A stretch of 64,000 nucleotides of DNA, taken from Calamus simplicifolius. Lineage: Eukaryota; Streptophyta; Magnoliopsida; Arecales; Arecaceae. The position numbers and the translations under genes are program-made. The stretch covers positions 709,373-773,372 of the forward strand of contig UESW01004421.1 in the NCBI GenBank assembly GCA_900491605.1. The letters run 5' to 3'. Each line of letters opens with the position of its first letter. Position 1 is the first letter of the stretch. Positions 8,277 to 21,159 of the stretch are shown piece by piece. The notes under the pieces were generated by a model. That model was given only the letters and a program-made list of their open reading frames with translations. It did no database searches and was not told the DNA's origin.

Positions 8277-11200
8277 GAAGGAAACGGGTACGTACCTTTG
8301 TCCTGCCTTGGTAGGTTGAGTAATCCATCATTTTTGGTAGTCCTGTATCAGAATGGACTAATCTAGCTACTGTCTACTTGAGTTTAGAAAACTTGTTCTA
8401 ATTTAGTTTGATTTTTTGAAGGGCTAATTAGGTGTAGTTCGCTTACCACTTAAAATTGCCACTAATCTCACCTCTCCTCAACTGTCGTAGTTTTGTAGTT
8501 CAGAGCTCACCGCTGAACTTGAGATTCCCCTGTATCCATTGTCCCACAGACTGGCGGCATTCAGATGTTCAATAGCTGTTGGTGTCCTTGGCTTATTCTG
8601 TGCAGCCTTCAGAAGTCCGGGATGCCTTGTCTTCATCACTTTTTTTTTAATAGCTTGGCTCCCAAGGACAAATATTACACTTTCCAAATCTCTGTTTGTG
8701 GTCACTAAAAAAAAAACGCATTTTTTTTTTTGGTTTGAGCAAGAAATTTAGTGCCAATTGTTTAGAGGGAGAATCTGATTGATTGTAATAATTATTTGTC
8801 CAATACAATAAATTTAGAATCTTGTTAAATAGGGCCAACAAGAATTGAACATGGAAGTTATGCTGGAGCTTCATGTAATGGAAAAGTGGTAGTAGGTTTC
8901 GATTTGATTTATTGCCAAGACAAAGCTGTCCATATGAGTATATTGGAGAAAAGATGATTGCCATGATATAACAAGAACACAGCTTTTATACCCAGTTCAG
9001 AAACCACAATAATTGGGGGTGGATGGAGATACTAAAACATCCCACTGAAATCTAAAGATATAATAAAATGCACACCATATGTAATGCTAATATCTGATCA
9101 TCATCAATACAAATAGCTTGTAGGATGTACAAAAAAACTACCATGAAAGCCCCCCAGAATGCAGTAAGAAGCAGAATACAATAAGTGAAATCAACTTAAC
9201 TGCTGTTCTGGTTATTTTCTTGTTAGATACAAGTCCAACTTTAATGGTATCTGCTGATTGCTCTGAAAGATATCTTTTTCAGAAGAGCACCTGAACCATA
9301 TAATGACTTTTTTTGCCATACATTTCCACACAGAAGTAGCTTTATTGTTGCTGAAGAATTTTCGAATCCTTCTCATTACTTCCTTTTTTTTGTTGCTCTG
9401 ATTTCCCCTGCTTCTCCAGTACACTGGATGCCTAACCTTACTGGCCCTCCTGACACAAGCCCATCACTTAATCTTCTCTCTTTAACCAGTGCAATCCCTA
9501 AGATTTGACTTGTTGCTCACCCTATTCTTCCTACACATTTTATATCATACTATTACTTTCAAAATAGATATTTTTACATATAATATAGTGCCATGTATTA
9601 TATATGTGGACAGAAGGCAAGTATCCACGTCGTATCAGATTTTCATGCAAGCAACCTACACCATCCTCTATTGGAGAAAAAAAAAAACTTTGGAAATAAG
9701 TCAACAAGCTGTCTATAAACTTAATATGCAAGAAGGCTAATGAGCCAACATGTCTTTCATGATCAATCATAATTTTTGACTGATAAATTGAGCATAATGG
9801 AAACAGAAAGAATAGCAAAAAACCAATGCACAAGTATGATTTTATCACCTGCAGTAAAAGTAACTTACAAAGGAAAAGAGATCATTTATATATCATAATC
9901 TGAGAGGTTTCAAGCCAACAGGACCACCACTTAATAACCATGGAAGCTGATACCAAGGTATAAAAAGAACAAACAAAAAAACTGTAAATTTATAAAGACT
10001 GAAATAGATTACTTGAAATGATGCTACGAACAAAGTTGATGACATGGCTGGCTTCCTGGTGGCAATAACATCCGCCCAGATGTTAGTGGAAAAAATATAG
10101 TGGACTGACGATAAGAACTGACAGAAGATAATTCAAAAGGAAAAAGTTGCAGACTTTTCACATGGCAAGCTCCAGCAGGTTACAATCAATTGCTTTGGAC
10201 AAGAAAACAAAGTTCCATATCCATATTGATTGGCATCCTTAGGCATCAGACTAAGTCTTCAGTGAAAAGACAAATGATCCATATTTGTTGTAATTACAAC
10301 AATTCATGAACTCCTCTAGCGACAGAATCATATGGCAGTATCTTGAACAGAAGATCTGAAATGGTGCAAAAGGAGAAGTGAAAGCAATTTAGGGGGAATA
10401 TGTGGAAATCACCATGTATGATGCTCTGTGAATATGCAAGTTCATGCCATTCTGGCACTATGAATACCACACAAGCTTATGCGATTAAGATGGAACTTGA
10501 TCCAGCAATTGGTACGTCAATAGTCACACTTATTATGGAATCCAAAGTTATGACTTAACAGGTGGCAGCTAAACCACTATGATCTGTAATTCTCTTTCAC
10601 AAGCTTGGACATTGAGATAATGAAACCAAACAGGGTAAACAAACGATTCCAAGGAAATTCCAATAAACGCTGATCAAAGAACCTAATAATGAAGTCTTGT
10701 CTCTGCAGGTGAGAGGCATTTGAGGCCTCTAGTTGTTAAGGCACGACCTAAATAATTGATTCCAGAAAGTGTAACAAAGAATCCCTGTTCTGAGGGAAGT
10801 AATTACAAACCACATTATTTTCCAGAAATTAGCTATGGTAAACAGCAATGATACACATGTAGACACTGTTTTATACAAATCATTGGCAGTGAAATATTTA
10901 AAACCTTAGCTGTTTCATGGAAAAGACAGAAGAAAGCTACGTAAATGATTTTTCTTTTAATGAAAAGATCAATTATGAGTATTACAGAATTATAATTGTC
11001 ATTACTGGTTCTGACTTCATGAAACTTCTAAGAGACACCCACTCTAGGGATCTTAAAGGCCCAACATTTCCAAGAACAGCTTCTGTGCTTCATTCGTTGC
11101 TTTACTTACTCCTGCCCTTGATCCACTTCTGATTGCTCAAATCTTTTTCCATGAACAACTTGCCTTGCCACCGTGACTCCAGACTATATTGAGAAAACTA

Positions 11201-11402
11201 CTGAGCTCATTTGATAGGCAACATGTCCAGCACTTGATGATGTCATGCTTGATCATGATATGAAACTAAATTTCATTGCTTGCAGATCATGGAACCCTAC
11301 CATTGACTCTCAATGGGAGATGCATGTGCTCTCATGTGATGTCTTCGATTGCATTTGAGCAAAAAAATCTCCAGCACGCAATTTCACTGATATCTTTGCT
11401 GC
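8277..11402. other. intergenic, no recognisable gene
   Basis: About 3.1 kb between two genes that converge here. It is AT-rich, with homopolymer runs near 8641, 8706 and 8720. Short open frames on both strands show no family motif. The part next to 11402 would include the 3' UTR of the PPR gene. I see no RNA gene or clear transposon end. Confidence 0.5.
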
Positions 11403-13519
11403 TCACTTTATGACATTGATATTTGCACATGTCAAGTCCTCTTCACTGCTTTGATCGGTTTTGTTTTCCCATCCTTGAATATGATTTAGTTCCTCTCCAT
11501 TCTGCCAATCCTTTTGTGGCTTCCAATTGGAAACTACATTCCGTTTGATTGCAGCTGCATATACTCCAAAAGCATCTAATAGTCTTCCCTGTCGACAAAG
11601 TTCATTGAGCAATACACGAAATGAAAATCTACTAGGAATTTTATCCCTCTTAATCATAAGAAGCAAAATACCTAATGCATCATTCACTCTCCCTTCCTCA
11701 CATAAAATCCGTAGAATGACATTGTATGTCATCATTCTTGGAGAATACCCTGCTCTTACCATCTCATGCAAATGGGCCAATGCCTCATCAATCTCACCTC
11801 CTATAGCAAGAGCTTGAATCATCATGCAATAAGTATAAGGTGAAGGACCAAAGTCCTTTTCCATAACCTTCTCAAATAGCTCCATAGCATCCTTTAACAG
11901 TTCACTGTTGATTATTGACTGTCTGCAAAGCCCTCTGAGGAGCGTGTTCATGACACGCACATCTACCTGAAAACCAGCCTCCTTCATTTTCTTATACGTC
12001 TTCCAAGCTGCAGAAATTTCACCCCATTTCAACAAGCCCTGTAAAATGATGCTGTAGCTAATATAATCTGGAAGGCAATCTCCACATTGCATTTCTTCCA
12101 AAAGGTGAAGCCCTTCCAAAGGCCTGCCTTCCTTGCAATACCCATTAAGAAGTGCATTGTACGTAACAATAGTTGGCTTTAGTCCCATCTCCCGAGCTTC
12201 TGTGAACAGCTCAACTGCCTCATCTGATCGCCCAACCTTACAAAACCCATCAATGACCAAGGTAAATGTATAGATATCTGGTATCTTTGGAGACTTCTTG
12301 ATTTTTTGTAAAAGTTGAAAGGCCTCCTCCAACCTCCCCACATAACACAGCCCACCGATAAGGCAATTGTAAGTTCGAATTGTGGGCTCGCACCCAACTT
12401 GGTTCATGATCTCAAAAACCTCAAAAGCTTTCTTCAGTCTTCCCCTCTTGCACAAACAGTTAGCCAAAGCTGTGAATGTAATAATGTTTGGACGAAACCC
12501 ACTTCGCACCATGTCATCTAAAACCTGTTTTGCCTCATCCGGTTCATTCTTCTTACACAAACAATGAACCATGATAGAGAAGGAGAAAGAATCTGGTGAC
12601 AATCCACGGGATGGAAGCTCAGAAAACAGAGTCACAGCACATTCGAATTCACCAGCTTTCACTAGAGCTATGAGGATGTCATTGTAGTTAGAGATCGTCA
12701 AACTTTTGTCATCATATCCAAAAAGATCAAGAACCTTCACACGCTCTTCTATTGGTAAACCACTGATTTTCTAACAAGCTCACCAACATGCAACTTACCA
12801 CTTCTCTGACAAGAATCCAATGGCTTCACTTTGTCAGCTGGTGAATGAACATTTTTCTCAGACAAATCATCAAGCACGTCCTGCCCCTTTTCAGGCATTC
12901 CACAATTTTCCTCTATGAAATTGGCAACACCATATCCTCCTTCCTCAGTAGGCAAGGTGCCATTTTCCTCGACAAAACCAAGGTCCTCTCTTTTCCTGTC
13001 AGTATCCAATACATAATTTTCTTCGACATAATGGGAATTTTTCTTTTCCGGTATTCGACAAACTTCTTTAGCGAAACGGGGATCCTGTCCTGTTATTTCA
13101 GAAATAGTGCAGATAGGATTATTCTGCTCGTTGGGCAATTCGCTATTTTCCATCACAAGATCCACAACGTCATCCGCTTGTTCCGTGGGAGCAACACCAT
13201 CTTTCTCAGAAGATTGAGGAAAAATACCATTTTTCTCTACGAAATCCAGTAATTCTACTGATCTAGTGGGCAATCTTCTGTTCCTTCTAAACGTGAGAAA
13301 TTTTGGTGCTTGTGCGCTTCGTGGGTCTGCTCCACAAGAGAAAACTACTGTCGGAATAGGAGTAGGATTACCTCGACGGGAATTGAAGGTAAGCTGGGGC
13401 CTCTTCTCCTCCAAGGATGACTCTAAGAAGCGAGGCAAATGAGAAGACCGGTAGCGCGAGGAGGAGAAGAAAGGAGGTGGGGAAATGGGACGGGTAGAAG
13501 GGGAGTGAAGGGAAGACAT
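11403..13519 (-). CDS. P-class pentatricopeptide repeat protein (one frameshift)
   Basis: P-class PPR proteins bind organellar RNA, one repeat per base, and act in RNA stability, splicing or translation. From about 12700 down to 11530 the frame holds eleven consecutive 35-residue PPR motifs, for example SYNDILIALVKAGEFECAV, TYNALLNGYCKEGRPLEGL and TYNVILRILCEEGRVNDAL. One motif (near 11900) is about five residues longer. No E or DYW extension follows; a 45-residue tail ends at 11403. The N-terminal 256 residues (13519-12749) start with a Ser/Pro/Arg-rich stretch typical of an organelle transit peptide, then an acidic region with degenerate internal repeats. The two parts are in different frames, joined near 12760 if one A is missing from an A run. 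With that base restored the protein would be about 705 residues. No intron is seen, as usual for PPR genes. Confidence 0.88.
12755..13265 (-). repeat. degenerate protein repeat in PPR N-terminal region
   Basis: The translated segment holds several copies of an acidic motif: FVEKNGIFP, LVMENSELP, YVEENYVL, FVEENGTLPTEE, FIEENCGMPEK and LSEKNVHSP. The consensus is F-V/I-E-E-N-G-x-L-P, spaced 19 to 40 residues apart. It probably arose by ancient tandem duplication and lies between the transit peptide and the first PPR motif. Confidence 0.65.
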
Positions 13520-14018
13520 GAGGGAAAGGGAGTGGATACGGTGGATTGGGAGGTTTTGAGGTCAAGCCAGAGGTTTATGGTGTCGACGGTCGACGAGGCG
13601 TCGAGCGAGTTGTATTAGGATATGGTCACCTCCGGTGAACGAAAACTAATAAACATTTTGTTTTAAAGAAAACCCTAAATCCCCGCCCCCGATTTCCTCC
13701 CCTCCGCTCCTACTTTTTCTCTGTTCTCTATTCCTTCCGGCGGCCGGTGGCGGGCGGCGATCCACCTCGATCCCCCTTTCCTTTTCTGTGGATGCTGTTT
13801 TGCTTGCCAGCAAGGCAGCAATTGTTATCTCTCTCTTCCTTTCCTTCCTTTACCCCTTCTCCCCCTCCTTCCTCCTTCCGTAATTTGAATTGGAATCTAA
13901 GTATCTTAGAGAAATTAAATTAAGTGATTATTCATTAAATTACTAATGTGTAGGGATGATTCATCTATTCTACATTTTTTTCCTTTTATGCAACATTGAT
14001 GATATTCTTCCGGTCCAA
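13520..14018. promoter_or_regulatory. divergent promoter / 5' leader region
   Basis: The PPR gene runs leftward from 13519 and a candidate coding exon begins rightward at 14019. The 500 bases between are GC-rich near 13700-13800 and then C/T-rich (CTCTCTCTTCC, CCTCCTTCC), as in plant 5' leaders. The motif AAACCCTAAA, a telo-box-like element common in promoters of housekeeping and organelle-related genes, lies at about 13670. No convincing TATA box is seen for either side. Confidence 0.4.
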
Positions 14019-14055
14019 ATGGCGAATGCTCAGACAGAAAAAGAAGTCAATCAAG
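14019..14055 (+). CDS. candidate first coding exon, unidentified gene
   Basis: ATG at 14019 opens a short frame reading MANAQTEKEVNQ that runs into a good donor site, CAAG|GTGAGA, at 14055/14056. It follows a leader-like region and lies divergent to the PPR gene. I could not find the next exon with confidence. Candidate downstream coding stretches (for example 15447-15683, containing GELLGKLEVEEISILEK, and 15689-15883, containing KVCEGFATQNKRFHFQWALE) look protein-like and share the strand, but I do not recognise them. The copia element at 16900 could separate later exons. Confidence 0.35.
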
Positions 14056-16899
14056 GTGAGAAATTATTGTTCTGTTCATTATTTTTTTCTTTTAGTTATG
14101 CTTTTTTAAGATAGATCAAAGGGACATCTAACTGATGTAAAAAGAGTATTTTCTTGAAAAGTTTTTTCTTTCCTCATTTTTTTTTCCTTTCCTAATTAGC
14201 TTGGGGTTGAAAGGCTAGACACATACTGACCTATATCAAAATTCATGTTTGTCATCTTCAATGTATCTTCTCCTTATCTGAGAAGTTTCACTACCATTTA
14301 GTGTAAAATTTCTCTTCAGGGATTTGTATTTAGTAGGAAAGTCAATTATCCTGTTTAAACCTCATCTTTTTTAGCTAACAAGGCACAAAAAGGTGAAATT
14401 TTGTAGTATCTTATCAACACCACAGCTGTAGAATCAACTTTAGAAGAGAGTTCAAATGTGATATGATATTCTCCATATGATTCTAAGCCTTTTAATTATT
14501 ATCTTGTTTGCCTTTGTCTCACCTTTGTGTCACAGGGTGAGTGTTTTGCATCCCTGCGATGAGCATGCAGCCACAGCTGTGACAGTTGTCAGCGAACCAA
14601 TCTGCTTGATGATCTCTCTGGATGTATGCTGGACTTTTCTCTGCATTACTTCTTTATTCTTTTCCTTGATAATGTTAATCACAGATTGGTATACTGAGGT
14701 GCTTTCATGCTCCATTAATATATATTGACAAGACCTATTGAATCTGATGACATTAAATCATTTATTGGTCTCAGCAGAAACTTCAGCCACGGTTTCACTC
14801 TTTATATATTGCTGTACCTTATCTATGGTTTTGTTCTTATCTAAGCAAGTCATGGTTATAATAACTTAATAGCTTCTTATCTCTAATGTTGAATTATGCT
14901 CTCTTTGAGAATTTCAAGCTCAGTTATGCTCTATTATTTGATTTCTGATGGCACCTTGATTTTATTGATTCTTTATTTGTTTTATTATTATTGCCAAGCC
15001 TTTTGGAATTGATATTTGTCATCATCAGTCCGGTTGATCACTTGCACCATTCTAGGTCCTCCAGTTTATCATATGAAAACCATTCCCCATCACTCATTTC
15101 TTGAATCCATTAATTTTATTGATGTGATTAATCTGTTTTGAGCTCGTTGATCATTAAGATGTTGCAAGATTTTTGTTATCAAACTTCCAATTACATACAG
15201 TTGTTAGGCCTTTTGTTCTACCTACAAATATTAAGGCCATCTTTCTGTTCGATGTCTGTAAGCTCTCTAGTCTGGTGAGGTGCAAGTTAAAATTAACAAA
15301 TCATCTTGAATTTGAAGGTACCTTTATCAGAAGGATTTCTCTTCTAGACATCTGTCTGTATTGCTCACATATTTTATACCTCTTTTTATTAGAATTGTTT
15401 GGAAAGCTCCTTCTGAGCAAACAATGGCAAGCCAGCTCACATTTCATTGATAAATGAAATGAGACAGGGACTGCATGCAAGAGGGGAATTGTTGGGAAAG
15501 CTTGAAGTTGAAGAAATATCCATACTTGAGAAAATTTACTTGTTACTTTTTGATGTGTGGTTAGATAATCAATTAGAGTGGTATCAGGAATGCCTTGGTC
15601 TTGTTAACCTTGAGGGTCAATTTAAACATTTTCTTGAAATTATTAATTTTATGAAGAAGCACTTTGACCATCGTATGAAATAATTTGAATGGTAGAGTTT
15701 AAAAAGGTTTGTGAAGGGTTTGCCACACAAAACAAGAGATTTCATTTTCAATGGGCTTTGGAATGCCTCAATTTTAAGGAAGAGTTGAAGATTTATTATA
15801 TAGCCAATGAGGAATACAGTGTAGCAAGTAATTTGGAATCTCAAAACCTAGAAAAAAGCTCATGCCTAATTTTGAAATTTTAGTTGCACATTATGGTTCT
15901 GTCTACTTTACTCGCAGAAGTAAGGGTAGATTCGGTCACAAAAACCTCTAAGCAATTTCTTGAAATTGATTCTGTACTAGATTATTGGTCATGAACAGAT
16001 GCGTGGAGTTATGGAACTCTGATGGTTGTGGAAATTTATGCTAATTATAGAAGGTGCAACCATAGAATTGAAAATTCATCCTTCCATTATCTTGTGTATA
16101 CAAGAACTCATTGCCTATTATCTTCTCAAGTATATGCTAAAAGTATTTTAATTCTCAACATTGTAGTGGTTGTATTTTGTATTTATGACATATGAGATCA
16201 TGAAATATGGAGGTCTGTTTACAGATTGATTTTATGGTAGATACATAAGGAAAGAAGTTAGACCGTCTTGAAGACAACTGGACTGTCATCCAAAAGGTTT
16301 TTATTGATGTCATATGCTGACATTATTTTGACTCAACAAGCTTCCGCTGCCTCATCCATGGATGTTACTTGATGGGATAATTGGAAGCACCTCCTTTGCC
16401 TACTTTTCTTTACTATACTGTTACACTGGTTCTTATATTCCCACATATTGGTTGAGTCAAGCTGATTTCCGATTGGAAGACTCCTGTCAAGGTCTGGTTC
16501 TCCATGCAGGGGAAAACTTATTTCTAGAACCCTCTCTTTGTACTTAGAACTTATCTTCGTAGCCAAAGGTCATCTATTTGTCTCTTATCTTACTATTTGT
16601 TCTGTGGATGTGATCCATGTTGAAGCATATATGATGGTTACTTATAAGCTTTGTGAATGGTTCCATGATTGCCTCTGCATAAAAAGTATTTCTACTTCCA
16701 AACTCAAGCTCTGTCATAAGGTAAAAACGGTCTATTTGAAGATATACATCAACAACAGAAATATTTATGAGCCTTATAAACACTACTGGTAAACTTCCTA
16801 TTTGTAAAAGCCTGTGTGAGCATGCGCTTAATCTTATATTGGTTGTACAGTAGGTAAATCTTAGATAATTACATTTTAGCTAGCATCTTCAAGTAAAGT
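14056..16899 (+). other. AT-rich region, possible introns and decayed exons of unidentified gene
   Basis: About 2.8 kb between the candidate exon and the copia element. Open frames at 15447-15683 and 15689-15883 (+) read as charged, helical protein and are about one frame apart, as if from one degenerated or frameshifted coding region. No family is recognised. The rest is T-rich, intron-like sequence. Confidence 0.4.
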
Positions 16900-18421
16900 T
16901 GTTGGCCTATATGGCAACCCAAAGGGGGAGAGGGGGGTAAATTGGGTTCTTAAAAAATTTGGCGCTTAAAAACATTTTCACAAAGTGATGGTAGACAAGG
17001 ATATATGCTTTAAGTGTGATTCTAATAATGTAAAACAGAGTGTGTAGGATAGAGTAGAGAGAAAGAGAGACAAGCACGACAAACACAAGAAATTTATAGT
17101 GGTTCGGTGTTAGCTACACCTACATTCACTCCCAAGCAACTCTTGGGCCACACTATAATCACCTTGATTACAGCAGAGTTGTTTTCAAAGCTCACAACTC
17201 AAACTTATTGTTTTACAATGGGATCACAACGAACCCAGTCGGTTTTCATAGGATCACCAGCATAAAACCTATCCCAAGCTTTCTAGCTTGAACAAGGCTG
17301 ATCTGCCTCCCTTAGGGGATTGAATCAATCAACAAGAATAATAGAAAGATAGTTACAACAGAGATAAAGCTCCTCAAATGAGCAAATAGAACACTATAAT
17401 CAAGATAGAAATAGAAGAGCTTGATTTAAAAGATTTCTGAAGTTGGGCTTTTCTTCTTTTTCTCTTTTCCTAAAAATGAACTTTCTTAAGTTGGGCTTAA
17501 AGCTTTGGAAGAATTGTTAATGTAGAGGCTTTTGAAGAACTAGGGCTCTTTGCTTCTCCTTTTGATTTGATAGAAATCCTTCAAAGTTGACTTTTGAATA
17601 CTTTAGATTTCTCTAAACTCAGTTTCGAACAAAATGATTCAAAACTTGAACTCTATCCTTTTTATTTTCAATTCTATTTTCTCTCTTTTTTATAGTTTCA
17701 AAATGGTCGGATGGCTCATCTTTTATAATCTCCTCTAAATTCACTTTTAGATAAAAACTAGCCATTAAAAGTACTTGAGGAGGTGTTTAGCACAAAAGAG
17801 GAAAGAGCCGTTGAAGTTTGTCAGAGAAAAGACAAGCTCTGGAGTCGTTTTTAACACTTATGAAATCCGTCTTTGATAGGTTAAAGTCGGCTTTAATAAG
17901 ACATGGAGTCGACTCTAACTCAAAATGTTCAAAACGAAAACTTTTGTACATCGCGGATTTGGCTCTGGCTTTCCGATGAGTCGACACTTCTCGTGTGGGA
18001 GTCGGTTCTAGCGAATGCGGGAGTTGGCTCTAATGAAGCCCCAAAAAACACAATCTCTGTATAACTATTAGAGTCGGCTATAATTCCCTGCAGAAGTCGG
18101 CTCTAATTGGATGCAGAAATGAGACTCTCTGTCTTTCGATTAGAGTCGGCTCTAATCTCTACAGGAGTCGGCTCTAATCCATGCCGAAAGTGCCAAACTG
18201 TTTCGATATGCTCTGGAATCGGCTCTAATACTTCTAGAGTCGGCTCTAATTACTGAAACTTGACACTTAACATTAGACAAGGATTCAAACTCAATTTTTC
18301 TTGGATTTTAATTACTTAAACATTTTAAATTCCTAAAACACTTAATCAAAATCATTAGTAACATAAGAAATATACTCAATGTGGTTTTTGTTATTCATCA
18401 AAATCAATAATTGGGTCAACA
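16900..18421 (-). repeat. copia 3' LTR (complete)
   Basis: Starts TGTTGGCC at 16900 on the plus strand and ends GTCAACA at 18421, next to the polypurine tract. It matches the right LTR from its first base. It includes the palindromic short-repeat cluster at about 17845-18250. Confidence 0.85.
17845..18250. repeat. dispersed palindromic ATTAGAG-TCGG-CTCTAAT motifs in copia LTR
   Basis: About a dozen copies or variants of AGAGTCGGCTCTAAT are spread over 400 bases. The fullest form, ATTAGAGTCGGCTCTAAT, is an inverted repeat (arms ATTAGAG and CTCTAAT). The right LTR carries the same cluster at about 26535-26862. Confidence 0.85.
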
Positions 18422-18437
18422 ATCTCTTCCTTTTTCA
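18422..18437 (-). other. copia polypurine tract
   Basis: On the minus strand AAAAAGGAAGAGAT directly precedes the LTR start. This sets both the orientation and the inner end of the 3' LTR. Confidence 0.8.
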
Positions 18438-19105
18438 TGATGACAAAAACACTGAGTATATGCATATATAATTAACGCATAAACTTCAATTTAGATAAAT
18501 TTTCAAATAGAATGATAATAAACAGAATTTCAATTTCATTCCAGATATTTAGCTCAACTATCCCATAAATTCAAAATTTTATACAATTCAAATTAATCAA
18601 TTTCAATTATCAATTTGAATCATTCAACTTGGATAAGCTTCAAATAAGTTACAAGATAAGCTACAAGATAAGCTCCCCCTATGTATGTGCATACTATTTT
18701 CAATATGCATATACAACTCTCCTCATTTTTTGTCATCAACAAAAAAATAAGGAAGTATAGGGTAGTCCTTGCTCAGAATGAGATACAATTCAATCCAATC
18801 AGAATGATATAAGAAGACAATAATTTCAAAGATATCCAAGAACTTTCATTCAGATATAAAAACTTCAGACTTTTTCATTGATTACATAAAGTCAAGTACA
18901 AGTCTAGTGAAATATAAACTTAGTATAAAGCAAATACGAAACAACGTCATATCATAACTAAAAATCCTAAGTACAAGCTAGGATTACTATAAGATTCTAA
19001 CTATAGATCTCTAAACATAAACTAAGATAAATTGATTGGTTGATTGAATTGGATTGGCTTGGATTGGCTTGGCTTGGCTGGATCAGTAGGAAAGGCAAGG
19101 ATCAT

Positions 19106-20536
19106 TCACTTCGGTCCAACTCTTAGAAGTCTCTTCAATTCAGCTAAAATTTCTTCCATTCCTCCCACTTGAGTCTTGCAATACTCCTTCATTAGCTCTT
19201 CAATTTGAGATGAGGCTTTCTGAATGTTAACATGAAGTTTTGCAGAAGACTTTGCATAAACTTCTGATTCTTTTGCAATGCCTTTGATTCTATCCAGGAT
19301 GAATTGCAACTCAGTCTTCAGGCTCTCAGCAAAGGAATTGATTGAGTTTTCAATCTTTTCAACTTTTTCTTCTAAGAGATAAATCAATTGCTTGAAGTTC
19401 AAAGGCTAATCCCGAATACTCTCATTTATTCTTTCTTCATGCTCAGCCAAAACAGACTTCATTACTTCTTTAATTTGCATCATTTGCTCTGTTGTGAAGG
19501 CAGAGGATGATACTGTAGATGCTGGTGTTGGTGAAGAACTTGGTGCAGATGGTGGAACAGATGGTCCAGGAGCAGAGGGTCTATGTGCAGGTGCAGAAGG
19601 CCCAGGGACCTCCTCAATGACATCATCATCATCCCTGACTCCTCTGATTTGCTCAGGCTCATCACTCTGTCTTCTCCTTTGCCATTGACCATTGATCTTT
19701 CTGAATCCCATGCAGTGAAGAGTGAAAATATTGTAATAATTAGTGTGCATTAATTTCTTTTAAGGCTCATTGTTTAAGATATCTACCCTTTGGCTCCTAA
19801 AAATTAGTGTTAATATCATTCCATAGGGTAGGATGGATCTTTTCTTTGTCTCGGTCTTCGCCATATATCCAATCATTATCCCGGTCAAGTTAATTGGATG
19901 TTCAGTAAGCACACAATCCATAATAGCAACATCTCTTTTAGAGACATACTCGAATCTTCCCATTTTTTGGAAACAAAATTCTACTATAGATGTTGTGTAA
20001 CAACCTTAGCTCTAAACTTAACTGATTTGCCAAAAAATTTCAAATTCAGTGGCCTCTCTCCCCAACATTCTTGATAAGGCTTCACAACGGTCAGAGGAGT
20101 GTGGCAGTCACTCCAGTAGTAGGCATTTCTAAAATGTTCCTGAAGATTTCAGAGGTTATGTGAACTCGAGTGCCTCTTACATAACTCACTAAACCGCCAT
20201 CTCCTTTACCAACATTATTATAAAACTTTCTCACAAGTACAGGATAGGAGGGGACATCTAATGAACAAATTTTCTCCCATCCCATATTCCTTAAAAGTCT
20301 TCCAATCTTAAAACCTTCAGAGTCAAGAAAGTGGAAATCTATCTTTCTTCCCATTGTAATTGTTTTTCCAACCAAGAAATCGATTTGAGGTGAGGGTAGG
20401 GTAGGAATGGCGTCCGGAGTGGAGGAAGAAGAAGTTGACGTCGTGCTCGGAGAGGGCTGCCTCGTCGACGATGTGCGGACCGTCTACCGGTGGTGGCGGC
20501 GACTCCAATGGAGGATGCACGGCGCTTGGGTGCCAT
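19106..20536 (-). pseudogene. extra (env-position) ORF of copia element
   Basis: Downstream of RNase H in the element's sense, minus-strand frames read as one decayed protein of roughly 470 residues. It starts near 20536 (MAPKRRASSIG, basic). Next, at 20375-20091, is a segment with DFHFLDSEGF, YPVLVRKFYNNV and SYVRGTRVHITSEIFRNIL. This resembles the plant domain often labelled putative plant transposon protein, found in retroelement extra ORFs. Then come a variable part, a Pro/Ser-rich linker (APGPSVPPSAPSSSPTPAS, about 19570) and a C-terminal coiled-coil-like stretch (KVEKIENSINSFAESLKTEL, about 19360). It is broken by at least two in-frame stops (near 19761 and 19405) and two frame changes. 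SIRE-type elements are known for such frames; a true envelope role is unproven and I see no clear membrane segment. Confidence 0.6.
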
Positions 20537-21159
20537 TGGCTATCAAGAGAAGTTGAAATCAAGGAAATTTGGAAGATTAAGTGGAGTGGAGGAGAGTTTG
20601 GACTGATTTAGAGTCGATTTGGTTTGAAAAAGTGTTGGCTTTGCCCTAGAAATAGTGAGTGGGGACCACTTAGAGTCGGTTCCACGATAATTTCAATGAA
20701 AAATAGGAGTATCAAAGTCTGAAACTTATCAAGCCATGATCAAACTCTAGATAAATTTTTCTTTAAAACATGGGGGATCAAGAAATCAATCATCTAGATA
20801 ATTTTTCTTAGTAACATAAGAAAGTTTTCAAGAAAATGGATTGGAATCTAGATAATCATCCTTAGGGGCTTCAAATATATTCCAATGAATCACAAACACA
20901 TAATCTCCTCTAAGATAACAATATATCTCTTCACTTAAGGGTTTTGTAAATATATCAGCTTATTCTTCAGTATACACATAAGATAAATATCATTGTTAGC
21001 AACATGTTCTCTAATAAAGTGATGTTTAACTTCTATATGTTTAGTTCTAAAATGTTGAATTGGGTTTTTGGCGAGGTTTATTGCACTAGTATTGTCACAC
21101 CTAATTGGAATTTTATCAAGTGAGATGCCATAGTCTTCAAGTTATCGCTTAATACAAAG

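Noticed and set aside
12845..13252. 135-codon plus-strand frame
   Set aside because: It is the antisense shadow of the PPR N-terminal coding region.
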